Below, one piece after another: positions 6,972 to 14,389 of a stretch of DNA of 64,000 nt. The position numbers and the translations under genes were made by a program. The notes under the pieces were generated by a model. It was not told the DNA's origin and made no database searches. It was given only the letters and a program-made list of their open reading frames with translations. Origin of the DNA: Allobosea sp. Tri-44 (lineage in GTDB: Bacteria > Pseudomonadota > Alphaproteobacteria > Rhizobiales > Beijerinckiaceae); assembly GCF_004123845.1 (NCBI RefSeq), contig NZ_NBDP01000036.1:151543-215542 (forward strand). Reading direction: 5' to 3'. Positions within the stretch are counted from its first letter, which is position 1. Each line of letters begins with the position of its first letter.

Positions 6972-8620
6972 GTCGTCTCGCCTTGGATGCCGTGGCCGAG
7001 CTGCCAGACGCCGAGGCTTTGGCCTTGCGGCGGGCTGATCTCGACCGCCTCGATCTGCATCAGTAGCCCGGCGAACAGGCGTGGCGGGGCGATCCGCGGA
7101 GCGTCGCGATCGGTCGTGATCGCGATGTCGATGAGGTTCTCGCCGACCTTCGTCACCGCAAGGTCGATGCTGATGCCGGGAGCGGCCCGCAATGCGCGGG
7201 TGACCACGTCGACGATCAGGAAGCCGAGCGGGATGATCCGGTCGATCGGCAGGGCCGCTTCCGTCTCGATCCGGCTCTCCAACCGCTGCGTCCGGGCAAG
7301 GATCAGGCTCGAGATCATCGCGACGACATCGTCCAGGAAGAGGTCGATACGCACCGGCTGCATCTCGCCGTCGGCGAGGGTGAAACGATACGCCGCCGAG
7401 AGCACATGGACGCGGCATTCGGCGTCCGAGAGCGCCATCCGCGCCTCGCCCTGATGGTCGCGCTTGGTGAGGCCGATATAGCTCTGGACGACCTGCAGGC
7501 TGTTCTTGACCCTGTGATGCAGCTCGCGGACCAGAAAACGGTTGTCGTCGAGCGCGAGCCTGAGCTTGCTTTGACGCACCTCCTGCTCGTCCACCATCGC
7601 GTTGAACGCTTCGGCGACGCTGCGGATGTCACGCGGCATCTCATCGGAAAGCGCAACTCGGGCGCTGGTTGAGGCGGACCTCGCCCGGGCGGTCGCTTCG
7701 ATGCCGCGCAGCCAGCGCACGCAATGCTGGTCGATCGCCTTCATGTAGACCAGCCCGAGCAGGGTCAACGTCAGGAGCGGTGCGAGCAACAGGATGTAGA
7801 ACTGTGTCTTGGCCGCCTGTTCTGCGGTGCCGTCGAAGCTCACCACGACATAGAGGTCTGGTTCTACAACCATGCGGGCGCCATAGATTCGGCCCGGCCC
7901 GGCACGACTCGGGGCTGTCCAATGCGCCGTCTGAGCAGGTACGGTCTCAGCCTTCGGAAGCCATGATGCATCGGCCTGCGCGCCGCCGCGCGCGACGACG
8001 ACCTCGCCGCCCCTTCGGACCAGCGCCGCCATCATGCCTGCATCGCCGCTGCCGAGATCGAAGACGTCGTCGAGCGGGTCCGGCTTGGTCAGCAGGAGGG
8101 CATCGCCCTCGTCGAACGGCGTGTAGATGGCCAGATAGGAGCGGCCCCCGATGGTGACCTGATCGTAGCGGGCCTTTGCGAATTCGGTGCCGCCCCAGAG
8201 CTTGATCGGCGGGCGGGCAGCGAGTTGGCTGGCGATCTCGCTGAGCTCGCTGTGGGCGATGCTGCCATCCAGCCCGCCGAGGCAATCCGGCCGGCCTGAA
8301 ACCCGCAACAACAGCGCCTCATAGCCCGAGACCGCGGCGATCGTCCTCTCGGCGATCCGGTCGCAAGTATCGGTAGGCGGCGGCATGGCGCGAATCGCCG
8401 TCGCGCTGGCGACCAGCGACCGTAGCGCGCCGCGATACCAGACGCGGGTGCGGACGGCGAAATCGTCCGCCGTCCGCGTCTGCGCCGTCTGAATCGCCTC
8501 GAAGACGGTTCGATAGGTCGCGACCGCCGCCGCTGCAGTGAGGCAGGCGATCGGCAGGACGATCGCGACCATCAGTGCCAGCAAGCGGCCGCGGACCGTC
8601 CTGAACAGCGAGAGCGTCAT
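6896..8620 (-). CDS. Sensor histidine kinase of the general stress response operon, degenerate ATPase domain
   Basis: A 574-residue membrane sensor. Transmembrane segments lie at about residues 12-34 and 275-293 and flank a periplasmic sensor domain of some 240 residues. A HAMP-like linker leads to a HisKA_2/HWE-type phosphoacceptor region, ELHHRVKNSLQVVQSYI (His368/369). The following ATPase domain is weak: the N-box position reads DVVTRALRAA, without the usual Asn, and no clear glycine-rich boxes follow. It is third in the nepR-ecfG-kinase operon, with TGATG overlap to ecfG, so a role as a PhyR-directed sensor or phosphatase is expected from similar loci. The missing ATP-site residues suggest it may act as a phosphatase or modulator; this is inference. 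Confidence 0.85.
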   Translation of the reverse strand: MTLSLFRTVRGRLLALMVAIVLPIACLTAAAAVATYRTVFEAIQTAQTRTADDFAVRTRVWYRGALRSLVASATAIRAMPPPTDTCDRIAERTIAAVSGYEALLLRVSGRPDCLGGLDGSIAHSELSEIASQLAARPPIKLWGGTEFAKARYDQVTIGGRSYLAIYTPFDEGDALLLTKPDPLDDVFDLGSGDAGMMAALVRRGGEVVVARGGAQADASWLPKAETVPAQTAHWTAPSRAGPGRIYGARMVVEPDLYVVVSFDGTAEQAAKTQFYILLLAPLLTLTLLGLVYMKAIDQHCVRWLRGIEATARARSASTSARVALSDEMPRDIRSVAEAFNAMVDEQEVRQSKLRLALDDNRFLVRELHHRVKNSLQVVQSYIGLTKRDHQGEARMALSDAECRVHVLSAAYRFTLADGEMQPVRIDLFLDDVVAMISSLILARTQRLESRIETEAALPIDRIIPLGFLIVDVVTRALRAAPGISIDLAVTKVGENLIDIAITTDRDAPRIAPPRLFAGLLMQIEAVEISPPQGQSLGVWQLGHGIQGETTQPSPSAGVIATPTLSPRKAPVGPT

Positions 8621-9180
8621 CAGCTGCCGACGGTTTCAGGCCCGGCGCGCTGGACAGCCGCGGTGATCCGGCGATCGGGGCCGAGATCGTCGACGCCGCC
8701 GATAGACAAAAGCTCCGCCAGCTTGGCGCGCGCCCGGTTGACGCGACTCTTGATCGTGCCGATGGCGACGCCACAGATCTCGGCTGTCTCCTCATAGGAA
8801 AGCCCGGTGGCGCCGACCATGATCAGCACCTCGCGCTGCTCCTCGGGCAGCTTCGCCAACGCTTTGCGGAAATCGGCGAGGTCGAGATAGCTCTCCTGGT
8901 TGCCATGTGTGGCGAGCCTGTCGGCATAGGTGCCGTCGCTGTCCTGCACCTCGCGTCCGCGCTTGCGATACAGCGAGTAATAGGTGTTGCGCAGGATAGT
9001 GAAGAGCCAGGCCCGCAGGCTCGTGCCGGGTTGGAACTTTTCGGCGTTGCCCCAGGCCTTGAGCAGCGTATCCTGAACCAGATCATCGGCGAGCTGCATC
9101 GATCCCGACAGCGACGCCGCGAAGGCGCGCAGGTTCGGGATTTCGGCGATCAGCCCATCCTTGAAGTCAGGCGCGCTCAT
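8620..9180 (-). CDS. ecfG: General stress response sigma factor EcfG (ECF15-type)
   Basis: A 186-residue ECF sigma factor. Region 2 includes DDLVQDTLLKAW and TSLRAWLFTILRNTYYS; region 4 includes AKLPEEQREVLIMVGATGLSYEETAEICGV (quoted in outline) followed by GTIKSRVNRARAKL. EcfG directs RNA polymerase to GGAAC-N16/17-CGTT promoters and is held inactive by NepR until phosphorylated PhyR draws NepR away. I use ATG 9180, which overlaps the nepR 3' end by 14 bases; a codon at 9189 is possible. Together with nepR upstream, the kinase downstream and divergent phyR, the identity is secure. An exact EcfG promoter precedes nepR, giving positive autoregulation. Confidence 0.96.
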   Translation of the reverse strand: MSAPDFKDGLIAEIPNLRAFAASLSGSMQLADDLVQDTLLKAWGNAEKFQPGTSLRAWLFTILRNTYYSLYRKRGREVQDSDGTYADRLATHGNQESYLDLADFRKALAKLPEEQREVLIMVGATGLSYEETAEICGVAIGTIKSRVNRARAKLAELLSIGGVDDLGPDRRITAAVQRAGPETVGS

Positions 9181-9391
9181 TGGCACCATCCTCGGTGCTC
9201 AGGCGTCGCTCGGTCGCCTCGAGCTGTGCCAGCAGGGCCAGGAAGCGATCCGGGATCGGCGCGGTAACGAGATCCTCATAATGAGCCTTGAGAGATCGGC
9301 CGATCGACTCTTGCACCCTTGGGTCGAGCACCACGTCCTCGTCGGGTTCGACAGGGGCCGCCTGGGGCGGGTCGACATTCATCAGATTCAT
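9167..9391 (-). CDS. nepR: Anti-sigma factor NepR
   Basis: A 74-residue protein with the NepR core: DPRVQESIGRSLKAHYEDLV followed by the helix PIPDRFLALLAQLEATE. These two helices bind EcfG regions 2 and 4, and bind the sigma-like domain of phosphorylated PhyR. Start at ATG 9391, with GAGG 5 bases upstream; longer in-frame reading to 9535 crosses the EcfG promoter and is rejected. It is the first gene of the nepR-ecfG-kinase operon and overlaps ecfG, which suggests translational coupling and fixed stoichiometry of sigma and anti-sigma factor. Confidence 0.95.
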   Translation of the reverse strand: MNLMNVDPPQAAPVEPDEDVVLDPRVQESIGRSLKAHYEDLVTAPIPDRFLALLAQLEATERRLSTEDGANERA

Positions 9392-9502
9392 GATCCCTCG
9401 CTCGATAGACGTCCCGACGTTCCGCCGGTCACGCCTCCACGTGTCGCACGCTCGATGCGCTTGCACGCGATTGCCCCGAAACGCACCTTCATTCAGCCCA
9501 GA

Positions 9503-9527
9503 AACGAGGTCACAGGCAAAAGGTTCC
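9503..9527 (-). promoter_or_regulatory. EcfG promoter of the nepR-ecfG operon (autoregulation)
   Basis: On the minus strand: GGAAC (9527-9523), a 16-base spacer, CGTT (9506-9503). Exact match to the EcfG consensus, with a leader of about 100 bases to the nepR ATG. Autoregulation of nepR-ecfG by EcfG is known in other alphaproteobacteria. Confidence 0.9.
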
Positions 9528-9656
9528 GCTGCCACAAAAAAATAAATTTCTTGTCATAACAGCGACTTGGGTGCTCTCTTCCGGCAACTTTGTCCAGAGC
9601 TGGATCCGATCGGGTTGAATCACCCTATCGGTGAATCCGCCTCTCACTTTTGGATG

Positions 9657-9702
9657 GAGCCCGTTCCGATCAGCTTGACCGCAAGCTGATCGGAACGGGC
9701 TC
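9657..9702. repeat. Perfect 21-bp inverted repeat in the phyR leader
   Basis: Two perfectly complementary 21-base arms (9657-9677 and 9682-9702) with a 4-base ACCG loop. It ends just before the GGGGAT ribosome binding site of phyR. There is no T tract, so it is not a normal terminator. It contains GGAAC in both orientations, but without a CGTT at the right distance, so it is not an EcfG promoter. Confidence 0.9.
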
Positions 9703-9716
9703 TCGGGGATAGCACC

Positions 9717-10511
9717 ATGTCGATCGCCACTGAAATCGCGCCACACCTGCCGTATTTGCGCCGGTTCGCCCGGGCACTGAGCGGTACCCAGGCAAGTGGC
9801 GACGCTTACGTCGTCGCCTCGCTGGAAGCGCTGATCACCGACCCTGGCACCTTCCCGCGCGAGTTCGGCCCGCGAGTCGGCCTTTATCGTCTGTTCCTGC
9901 AGATGTGGTCGTCCGTCGGCCTCAACACGCAGGCTGCGGCGCCGGAGGTGGACCGCTCGGCCGCAGAGCGCAATCTCGATGCGCTGACGCCGCGTTCGCG
10001 CCAGGCCTTCCTGCTGCGGACGGTCGAAGGGTTCCCGATCGAGGAGGTCGCCCAGATCATGAACGTCACCACAAGCGACGCCGCCGGCCTGGTACAGTCC
10101 GCCGGTCAGGAGATTGCCGAGCAGGTCGCCACCGATGTGCTGATCATCGAGGACGAGCCGATCATTGCCCTCGACATCGAGACCATGGTCGAGGAGCTCG
10201 GCCACAGGGTCACCGGCGTCGCCAGGACGCATCGCGAGGCGATCGCGCTCGTCGCCAAGAAGCGCCCCGGCCTGGTGCTCGCCGATATCCAGCTGGCGGA
10301 TGGCAGCTCCGGTCTCGAGGCGGTCAACGAGATATTGAGCGCGATCGAGGTGCCGGTGATCTTCATCACGGCCTATCCGGAGCGGTTGCTCACCGGCGAC
10401 CGGCCGGAGCCGGCCTTCCTGATCACCAAGCCGTTCCAGCCGGAAGCCGTGAAGGCTGCGATCAGCCAGGCGCTGTTCTTTGACCGCCGCGCTGGCCGCA
10501 AGGCCGCCTGA
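9717..10511 (+). CDS. phyR: General stress response regulator PhyR (sigma-like domain plus receiver)
   Basis: A 264-residue anti-anti-sigma response regulator. Residues 1-135 mimic an ECF sigma factor (region 2-like LPYLRRFARALSG; region 4-like LTPRSRQAFLLRTVEGFP, then EEVAQIMNVT). Residues 140-260 are a receiver: DVLIIEDEP with acidic residues 145-147, phospho-acceptor Asp190 in LVLADIQL, conserved Thr in FITAYP and Lys in ITKPF. When phosphorylated it captures NepR and frees EcfG. It is divergent from nepR-ecfG, the usual arrangement. No EcfG-type promoter is seen in front of it; instead its leader has a long perfect hairpin (9657-9702). Start ATG 9717 follows GGGGAT. Confidence 0.97.
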   Translation: MSIATEIAPHLPYLRRFARALSGTQASGDAYVVASLEALITDPGTFPREFGPRVGLYRLFLQMWSSVGLNTQAAAPEVDRSAAERNLDALTPRSRQAFLLRTVEGFPIEEVAQIMNVTTSDAAGLVQSAGQEIAEQVATDVLIIEDEPIIALDIETMVEELGHRVTGVARTHREAIALVAKKRPGLVLADIQLADGSSGLEAVNEILSAIEVPVIFITAYPERLLTGDRPEPAFLITKPFQPEAVKAAISQALFFDRRAGRKAA

Positions 10512-10531
10512 CCACCAGCCGAGGTGACTGG

Positions 10532-10557
10532 GAACAAACCGGCCGTCCCTCGCGTTG
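10532..10557 (+). promoter_or_regulatory. EcfG promoter for the 23-residue peptide and extensin-like gene
   Basis: GGAAC at 10532-10536, a 17-base spacer, and CGTT at 10554-10557. Exact consensus. It begins 21 bases after the phyR stop codon and gives a leader of about 25 bases to the small coding sequence at 10590. Confidence 0.85.
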
Positions 10558-10589
10558 CCCCGACCCAGGCGATGCGAAGGAGATCGGTC

Positions 10590-10661
10590 ATGTCCATGGC
10601 TCTGCTGACAGCGTTGATCGTCGCAGCCTCTCTGACGGTCCTGTTCTCGGCCGTCGGCTGA
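10590..10661 (+). CDS. Predicted 23-residue hydrophobic membrane peptide, stress-controlled
   Basis: A small coding sequence, ATG 10590 to TGA 10659-10661. AAGGAG lies 7 bases upstream of the start, one of the best ribosome binding sites in the window. The peptide begins MSMALLTALIVAAS and continues LTVLFSAVG: almost entirely hydrophobic, long enough for one membrane helix, with no charged residues. An exact EcfG promoter lies just upstream, and the extensin-like gene starts 4 bases after its stop, so it could be the first gene of a stress-induced operon or a leader peptide. No family is recognised. Support is from the promoter, ribosome site and composition together; translation is not proved. 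Confidence 0.6.
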   Translation: MSMALLTALIVAASLTVLFSAVG

Positions 10662-10665
10662 CGGC

Positions 10666-11460
10666 ATGCGAAAGCGCTGGCTCATGCGGCAAGGCGGCTG
10701 CGCCGTGATCGTGGCGGCCGGGCTCGCCAGCATCGGCGGCCCTGCAGGGGGCCGCGAAGCCCGCCCGGCAACAACGCTTTTGCCCCCGCCGCGACCTACC
10801 TCTTTGCCGGCCGCAGCTCCCATACCCGCTCCGGCGCCGCCGGCTGCGCCGGTCAGTGCCGAGCCTGCTGCTACAGAAGGCAGCGCCTGCCTCCGGATTC
10901 TGACCGGTATGGCCGGAAACCAGATTCGCCCGGCGGTGCCGACCGCAAAACCGGAAGCGGAGGATTGTCGGGTGGTCGATGCGGTCGTGGTCGAGGCGCT
11001 GGCGGTCCGCACCCCGTCGGGACAGGCGCAGGTCAGGCTGCTTCCGCCGCCGACGGTGAGCTGCGAGCTGGCGCGCGCGATCTCGCTCTGGCTCGACACG
11101 AGCCTGCAACCCTTGGCGCGTGGGGCATTTACGCGCGAGCTGACGGCGCTTCGCGTCGGCGGCGGGCATGAGTGCCGCAGGCGCAATCGCCAGACGCAAG
11201 GTCAGCTGAGCGAGCACGCCACGGGGCGGGCGCTCGACATCTTCGCCTTCCAGATCGGCGACGAGAAGCAAGGTGGGGTAGCAGTGTCCGTCGAGCGACC
11301 CAACGGTCTGGAGCAGGTGCGCTTTCTCGATGCGGTGCGCCAATCGGCCTGCGGCGCCTTCATGACGGTCCTGGGCCCCGGCTCGGATGCAGCCCACGCC
11401 AATCATCTGCATGTCGATATTCAGCAGCGCAGGGCGGCGTCGAGCCGCTTCTGCCAATGA
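10666..11460 (+). CDS. Extensin-like (C-terminal domain) secreted protein, M15-peptidase-like fold
   Basis: A 264-residue exported protein. A signal or anchor (CAVIVAAGLASIGG) is followed by a Pro/Ala-rich linker (about residues 40-65) and then the extensin-like C-terminal domain. Key features are GGGHECRRRNR, SEHATGRALDIFAF and HANHLHVDI: His/Asp/His positions laid out as in M15 D-Ala-D-Ala carboxypeptidases, plus paired cysteines and the terminal RFCQ. It probably acts on or binds cell-wall peptidoglycan in the periplasm; catalysis is inferred from the fold. It follows the 23-residue peptide by 4 bases and should share its EcfG promoter. Confidence 0.88.
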   Translation: MRKRWLMRQGGCAVIVAAGLASIGGPAGGREARPATTLLPPPRPTSLPAAAPIPAPAPPAAPVSAEPAATEGSACLRILTGMAGNQIRPAVPTAKPEAEDCRVVDAVVVEALAVRTPSGQAQVRLLPPPTVSCELARAISLWLDTSLQPLARGAFTRELTALRVGGGHECRRRNRQTQGQLSEHATGRALDIFAFQIGDEKQGGVAVSVERPNGLEQVRFLDAVRQSACGAFMTVLGPGSDAAHANHLHVDIQQRRAASSRFCQ

Positions 11461-11473
11461 TCCCGGCTCGGCC

Positions 11474-11704
11474 CTATGACACAATCGTGAAGATGCTGTC
11501 CGGCACGTCGGACTGCGCGGCCACCGGCGGCGGGCACCTGCCGCTCGACCAGCTCTCACGTCGGCGCGCGAGCTCCGCTAGCGCCGAATCATGGTCGAAA
11601 CCTTCGCGCAGAAGTTGTTCGAGGTCCCAGAATGGCGGAAGATCGCGCGCCAGGGTGGGCGTTGGGAATATGCGCACCGGGTCGGTCCGTCCTTGCTTTG
11701 GCAT
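11474..11704 (-). CDS. Small hypothetical protein downstream of an EcfG promoter
   Basis: A 76-residue protein from ATG 11704, or 80 residues if GTG 11716 is used. It has a tryptophan-containing acidic centre (PPFWDLEQLLREGFDHDSALAELARRRE as residues 23-50, given here in outline) that looks like two amphipathic helices. No known domain. What supports it as a real gene is an exact EcfG promoter at 11732-11756 in the right orientation, leaving a very short leader. No strong Shine-Dalgarno is visible, so translation may be nearly leaderless. It converges with the extensin-like gene, 13 bases away. Confidence 0.55.
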   Translation of the reverse strand: MPKQGRTDPVRIFPTPTLARDLPPFWDLEQLLREGFDHDSALAELARRRESWSSGRCPPPVAAQSDVPDSIFTIVS

Positions 11705-11731
11705 TTGCGCGTCCACTGTTCTGTTCCCGTC

Positions 11732-11756
11732 AACGCAAGCACCGGATTGAGGTTCC
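11732..11756 (-). promoter_or_regulatory. EcfG promoter for the 76-residue hypothetical protein
   Basis: Minus strand GGAAC (11756-11752), 16-base spacer, CGTT (11735-11732). Exact consensus; predicted transcript start near 11725. Confidence 0.8.
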
Positions 11757-11886
11757 GGATTATTTGAGAACTATGGAGCGATTGGGGCGTTTTGGTGCGG
11801 TTTCGAGGCGCGGCGCGGATGGTCGAATCGGTTCCGAGCCGGGCAGGGGGCAAGATGCTTCCGGGACAGGGCGCAGGAGAGGGTGA

Positions 11887-12348
11887 ATGAGACGTTTGAT
11901 CGGAATGATCCTCCTGGCAGCCGGATCGAGCCTGTCCGCAGCTCCGGCCCTGGCGCAGAGCGGTGCGCCAGCCGGGCGCCTGACCTGCACGATCGGTGCA
12001 GGTCTCGCCCAGGCCGTGGCGACGCAGAAGCCGCTCGACTGCCGCTTCCGGCCGCGGCGCGGGCCCCTGCAGACTTATTCAGGTGTGATTCGCGGCTTCG
12101 CGCTCGATGCCAGGACGGTCGGGCGCAGCCTGCTCGCCTGGCGGATCTACGGGCCCTATGCGCGTGCGCCGCTCGGTGTCCTCAACGGCCCCTATGCTCG
12201 CAAGCAGGGCGAGGTCGCGTTGACCGGCAGCGTCGACAACGATGTCCGGCTGGTGCCGCGGGGCCTGCCGCTGCAGCGCGGCGCCAATGTCGCGCTCGGC
12301 GTCACCGCCTTCGAGCTCAACCTGGTCCGGACGCCGCGCAAGCGCTGA
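11887..12348 (+). CDS. DUF992 family periplasmic protein
   Basis: A 153-residue protein with a clear signal peptide (MRRLIGMILLAAGSSLSAAPALAQ, cleavage likely after ALA) and the DUF992 pattern: GRLTCTIGAGLA near the N-terminus, LDCRFRP, TYSGVIRGFALD, LAWRIYGP and VALGVTAFELNL. The family is common in Hyphomicrobiales and has no assigned function. The two conserved cysteines probably form a disulfide. The start follows GGAGAGGGTG. No own EcfG site was found upstream. Confidence 0.85.
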   Translation: MRRLIGMILLAAGSSLSAAPALAQSGAPAGRLTCTIGAGLAQAVATQKPLDCRFRPRRGPLQTYSGVIRGFALDARTVGRSLLAWRIYGPYARAPLGVLNGPYARKQGEVALTGSVDNDVRLVPRGLPLQRGANVALGVTAFELNLVRTPRKR

Positions 12349-12433
12349 TCGTCGATGCTTACGCTTTCCTAACCATATCCTGGCAATTTGAATTGAATTT
12401 GAGGAGTTTACAGCAGAGAATCCGGCTCAGAGC

Positions 12434-12459
12434 GGAACAAGGCTGATCGAGCAGGCGTT
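12434..12459 (+). promoter_or_regulatory. EcfG promoter for the single-domain response regulator
   Basis: GGAAC at 12434-12438, 17-base spacer, CGTT at 12456-12459. Exact consensus; leader of about 35 bases to the GTG at 12501. Confidence 0.85.
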
Positions 12460-12500
12460 CATGAGGCTCACAAGCAAGTAAATCAGCTTGGGAGCGTATC

Positions 12501-12887
12501 GTGAAGTTAGAAGGTTATCTCGGGCTTATGGCCGGTATCCGGGTTCTCATCGTCGAGGACGACCCTTTTATCGCGATGGATATCGAGAGCGCCGTGAGCG
12601 AGGAGCTCGGCGACGACGCTGAGCTGATCGTGGTCGAATCGCTATCGCAGGCGCGCCGCGCCGCCGACCAGCCGCTCGACTGCGCCTTGCTCGACATCGA
12701 CGTCATCGGCGGCAAGACCTTCGGCATCGCCGCCAGCCTGCGCGCCAAGGGAACGCCGCTGGCGTTCGTGTCAGGCTCGGCGCCGAGCGAGGTGCCGCCC
12801 GAGCTGCGTGACGTGCGTTTCGTGCGCAAGCCCTTCTCGGCCAACGAGCTGAGCCGTTTCGTTTCAAAGGCCGTGAACAAGACCTGA
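12501..12887 (+). CDS. Single-domain response regulator (receiver only)
   Basis: A 128-residue receiver without an output domain. Acidic pocket VLIVEDDPF (residues 15-23), phospho-acceptor Asp65 in CALLDIDV, the Ser of FVSGSAP in the Thr/Ser position and Lys in VRKPFS. It starts at GTG 12501 with GGGAG 6 bases upstream; an internal ATG at 12528 is less likely. Single-domain receivers in this setting commonly tune flow of phosphate to PhyR. It has an exact EcfG promoter and is convergent, 10 bases apart, with the CHASE3 kinase, a likely partner. A feedback or phosphate-sink role in the stress response is inferred. Confidence 0.9.
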   Translation: MKLEGYLGLMAGIRVLIVEDDPFIAMDIESAVSEELGDDAELIVVESLSQARRAADQPLDCALLDIDVIGGKTFGIAASLRAKGTPLAFVSGSAPSEVPPELRDVRFVRKPFSANELSRFVSKAVNKT

Positions 12888-12897
12888 GACCAGTCGG

Positions 12898-14325
12898 CTA
12901 CTCCGCAGCCTCCTCCTCGGCCGGCTGCTCCCGCTTTGGGAAGGTGACGGCGACGCGCGTGCCGGGGCGCGTGGCGGCACCCAAGGAGAGTGGTACGACC
13001 TCCATGGTAGCCCTCATGCTCCGCAACAGGCTGTTGATCACCGACTTGCCCAGCCCGGCCGTCTCCTGATCCTCCGGCATTCCAACGCCGTCATCTTCGA
13101 CGGAGAGGACCAAATCCTCTTCGGACGTGCGGCCGAGGCGGATCGTGATCTTACCCGCGGCACCATCTGGAAACGCGTGCTTGATCGCGTTGGTCACCAG
13201 CTCGTTGATGACGACGACGAAGGAGACGGCGTCGCGACCTGGCAGACGGATCGCATCCATCGCCAGGCCGATCTCGATCGGCCGGCCTTCCGCCGCCTTG
13301 CCGATCTCGGCCAGCAAGTCTTCCAGATAAGGCTGGGCCTCGATCTCATCGGCCTCGATGTCGAGCCGCAGACGGCGTTGCCCGGCGGCGATCGCCTGGA
13401 TGCGAGACTGTGCCTGCGCGAGCGCCTGCTTGACGGCCGGCTCGCGCGTCTGCCGGCTCTGGACGTTGAGGAGCGCCGAGACCATCGCCAGATTGTTGCC
13501 GACGCGATGGTTGACGTCGCGCAGCAGCGCCTCGATGCGCAGGCGTTCGTTCTCGAGCTGGAGCGTTCGTTCTGCGACCTTGCGCTCCAGCTCGGCGTTC
13601 GAACTCGACAGCGAAACTGCGCGCCGATACCGAACCCGCAATTGCAGCCAGGCCGCAAAGCACAGGCCGGCGAGGGCGACCAGGATGCCGACGCTGGCGA
13701 GGACGCGGCGGCGTGCCTCGCGGCGACTGCTGGCGTTCAGTCGATGATTCTCCTCGAGCTGGATTGTGCCGACGATGTCGCGCAAATCCTGGGTGAGCCG
13801 GTTGCCCGTGCCCTGTGTCACCAGGGTGATGGCGTCGCCGCGCCGACCCGCACGCACCAGCGCGATGGTCTCGGCCATCTCGGCGAGCTTGCGATTGGTG
13901 ATCGTACGCGCGTGCCGGACGCGCTCGGTTTGAGTCAGGCTGTAGGCGACGAGGCGCTCTATCGCGTCCAGGCTCGGAAGCAACTCCACCCGCCGCTCGT
14001 TATAGGGTTCGAGATAATGCTCGTCGCCGGTGAGCAGGAAGCCACGCTGTCCGGTTTCCGCGTCGAGCAGATTGCTCAGAAAGCGCTCGCTGCGTTCACG
14101 GATGTCGATCGAGCGCGCGACGAGCCGCGAGGCCTCGTCGGCCTGCATGTTGATCCAGGTGGCGATGAGCACGGCAGCCGTGACCACCGCGATCGCGATC
14201 GCCGCCGAGGATGCGGTGTAGAGGCGCGCACCGAGCGAGGGGAGTCCCGGTAACAGCCCGCGTGGACGGAGCTTCAGCTGGGCATTCATTGATGCCTTGA
14301 ATAGACGCTGAAGATCGATCGCCAA
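12898..14325 (-). CDS. CHASE3-domain sensor histidine kinase (HWE/HisKA_2 family)
   Basis: A 475-residue kinase. Transmembrane segments at about residues 38-58 and 208-226 enclose a CHASE3 periplasmic domain (LLDAETGQRGFLLTGDEHYL, about 86-105). A coiled coil (LSSSNAELERKVAERTLQLENE) leads to DVNHRVGNNLAMVSALL, the HisKA_2 phosphoacceptor, and a complete ATPase domain with N-box ELVTNAIKHAF and G-box VEDDGVGMP. Unlike the kinase next to ecfG, this ATP site looks intact, so it is the better candidate for an active PhyR kinase here. It converges with the response regulator at 12501. The signal is unknown. Confidence 0.9.
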   Translation of the reverse strand: MAIDLQRLFKASMNAQLKLRPRGLLPGLPSLGARLYTASSAAIAIAVVTAAVLIATWINMQADEASRLVARSIDIRERSERFLSNLLDAETGQRGFLLTGDEHYLEPYNERRVELLPSLDAIERLVAYSLTQTERVRHARTITNRKLAEMAETIALVRAGRRGDAITLVTQGTGNRLTQDLRDIVGTIQLEENHRLNASSRREARRRVLASVGILVALAGLCFAAWLQLRVRYRRAVSLSSSNAELERKVAERTLQLENERLRIEALLRDVNHRVGNNLAMVSALLNVQSRQTREPAVKQALAQAQSRIQAIAAGQRRLRLDIEADEIEAQPYLEDLLAEIGKAAEGRPIEIGLAMDAIRLPGRDAVSFVVVINELVTNAIKHAFPDGAAGKITIRLGRTSEEDLVLSVEDDGVGMPEDQETAGLGKSVINSLLRSMRATMEVVPLSLGAATRPGTRVAVTFPKREQPAEEEAAE

Positions 14326-14389
14326 AGGTAAAAAGACAGACCGCAGTGGGACGGCCGCGATAAAGGCGCCGCTTCAAGCCGGATCCGCC

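Noticed and set aside
9692..9716. GGAAC inside the phyR hairpin as a phyR promoter
   Set aside because: No CGTT at 16 or 17 bases on either strand; it is part of the perfect inverted repeat.
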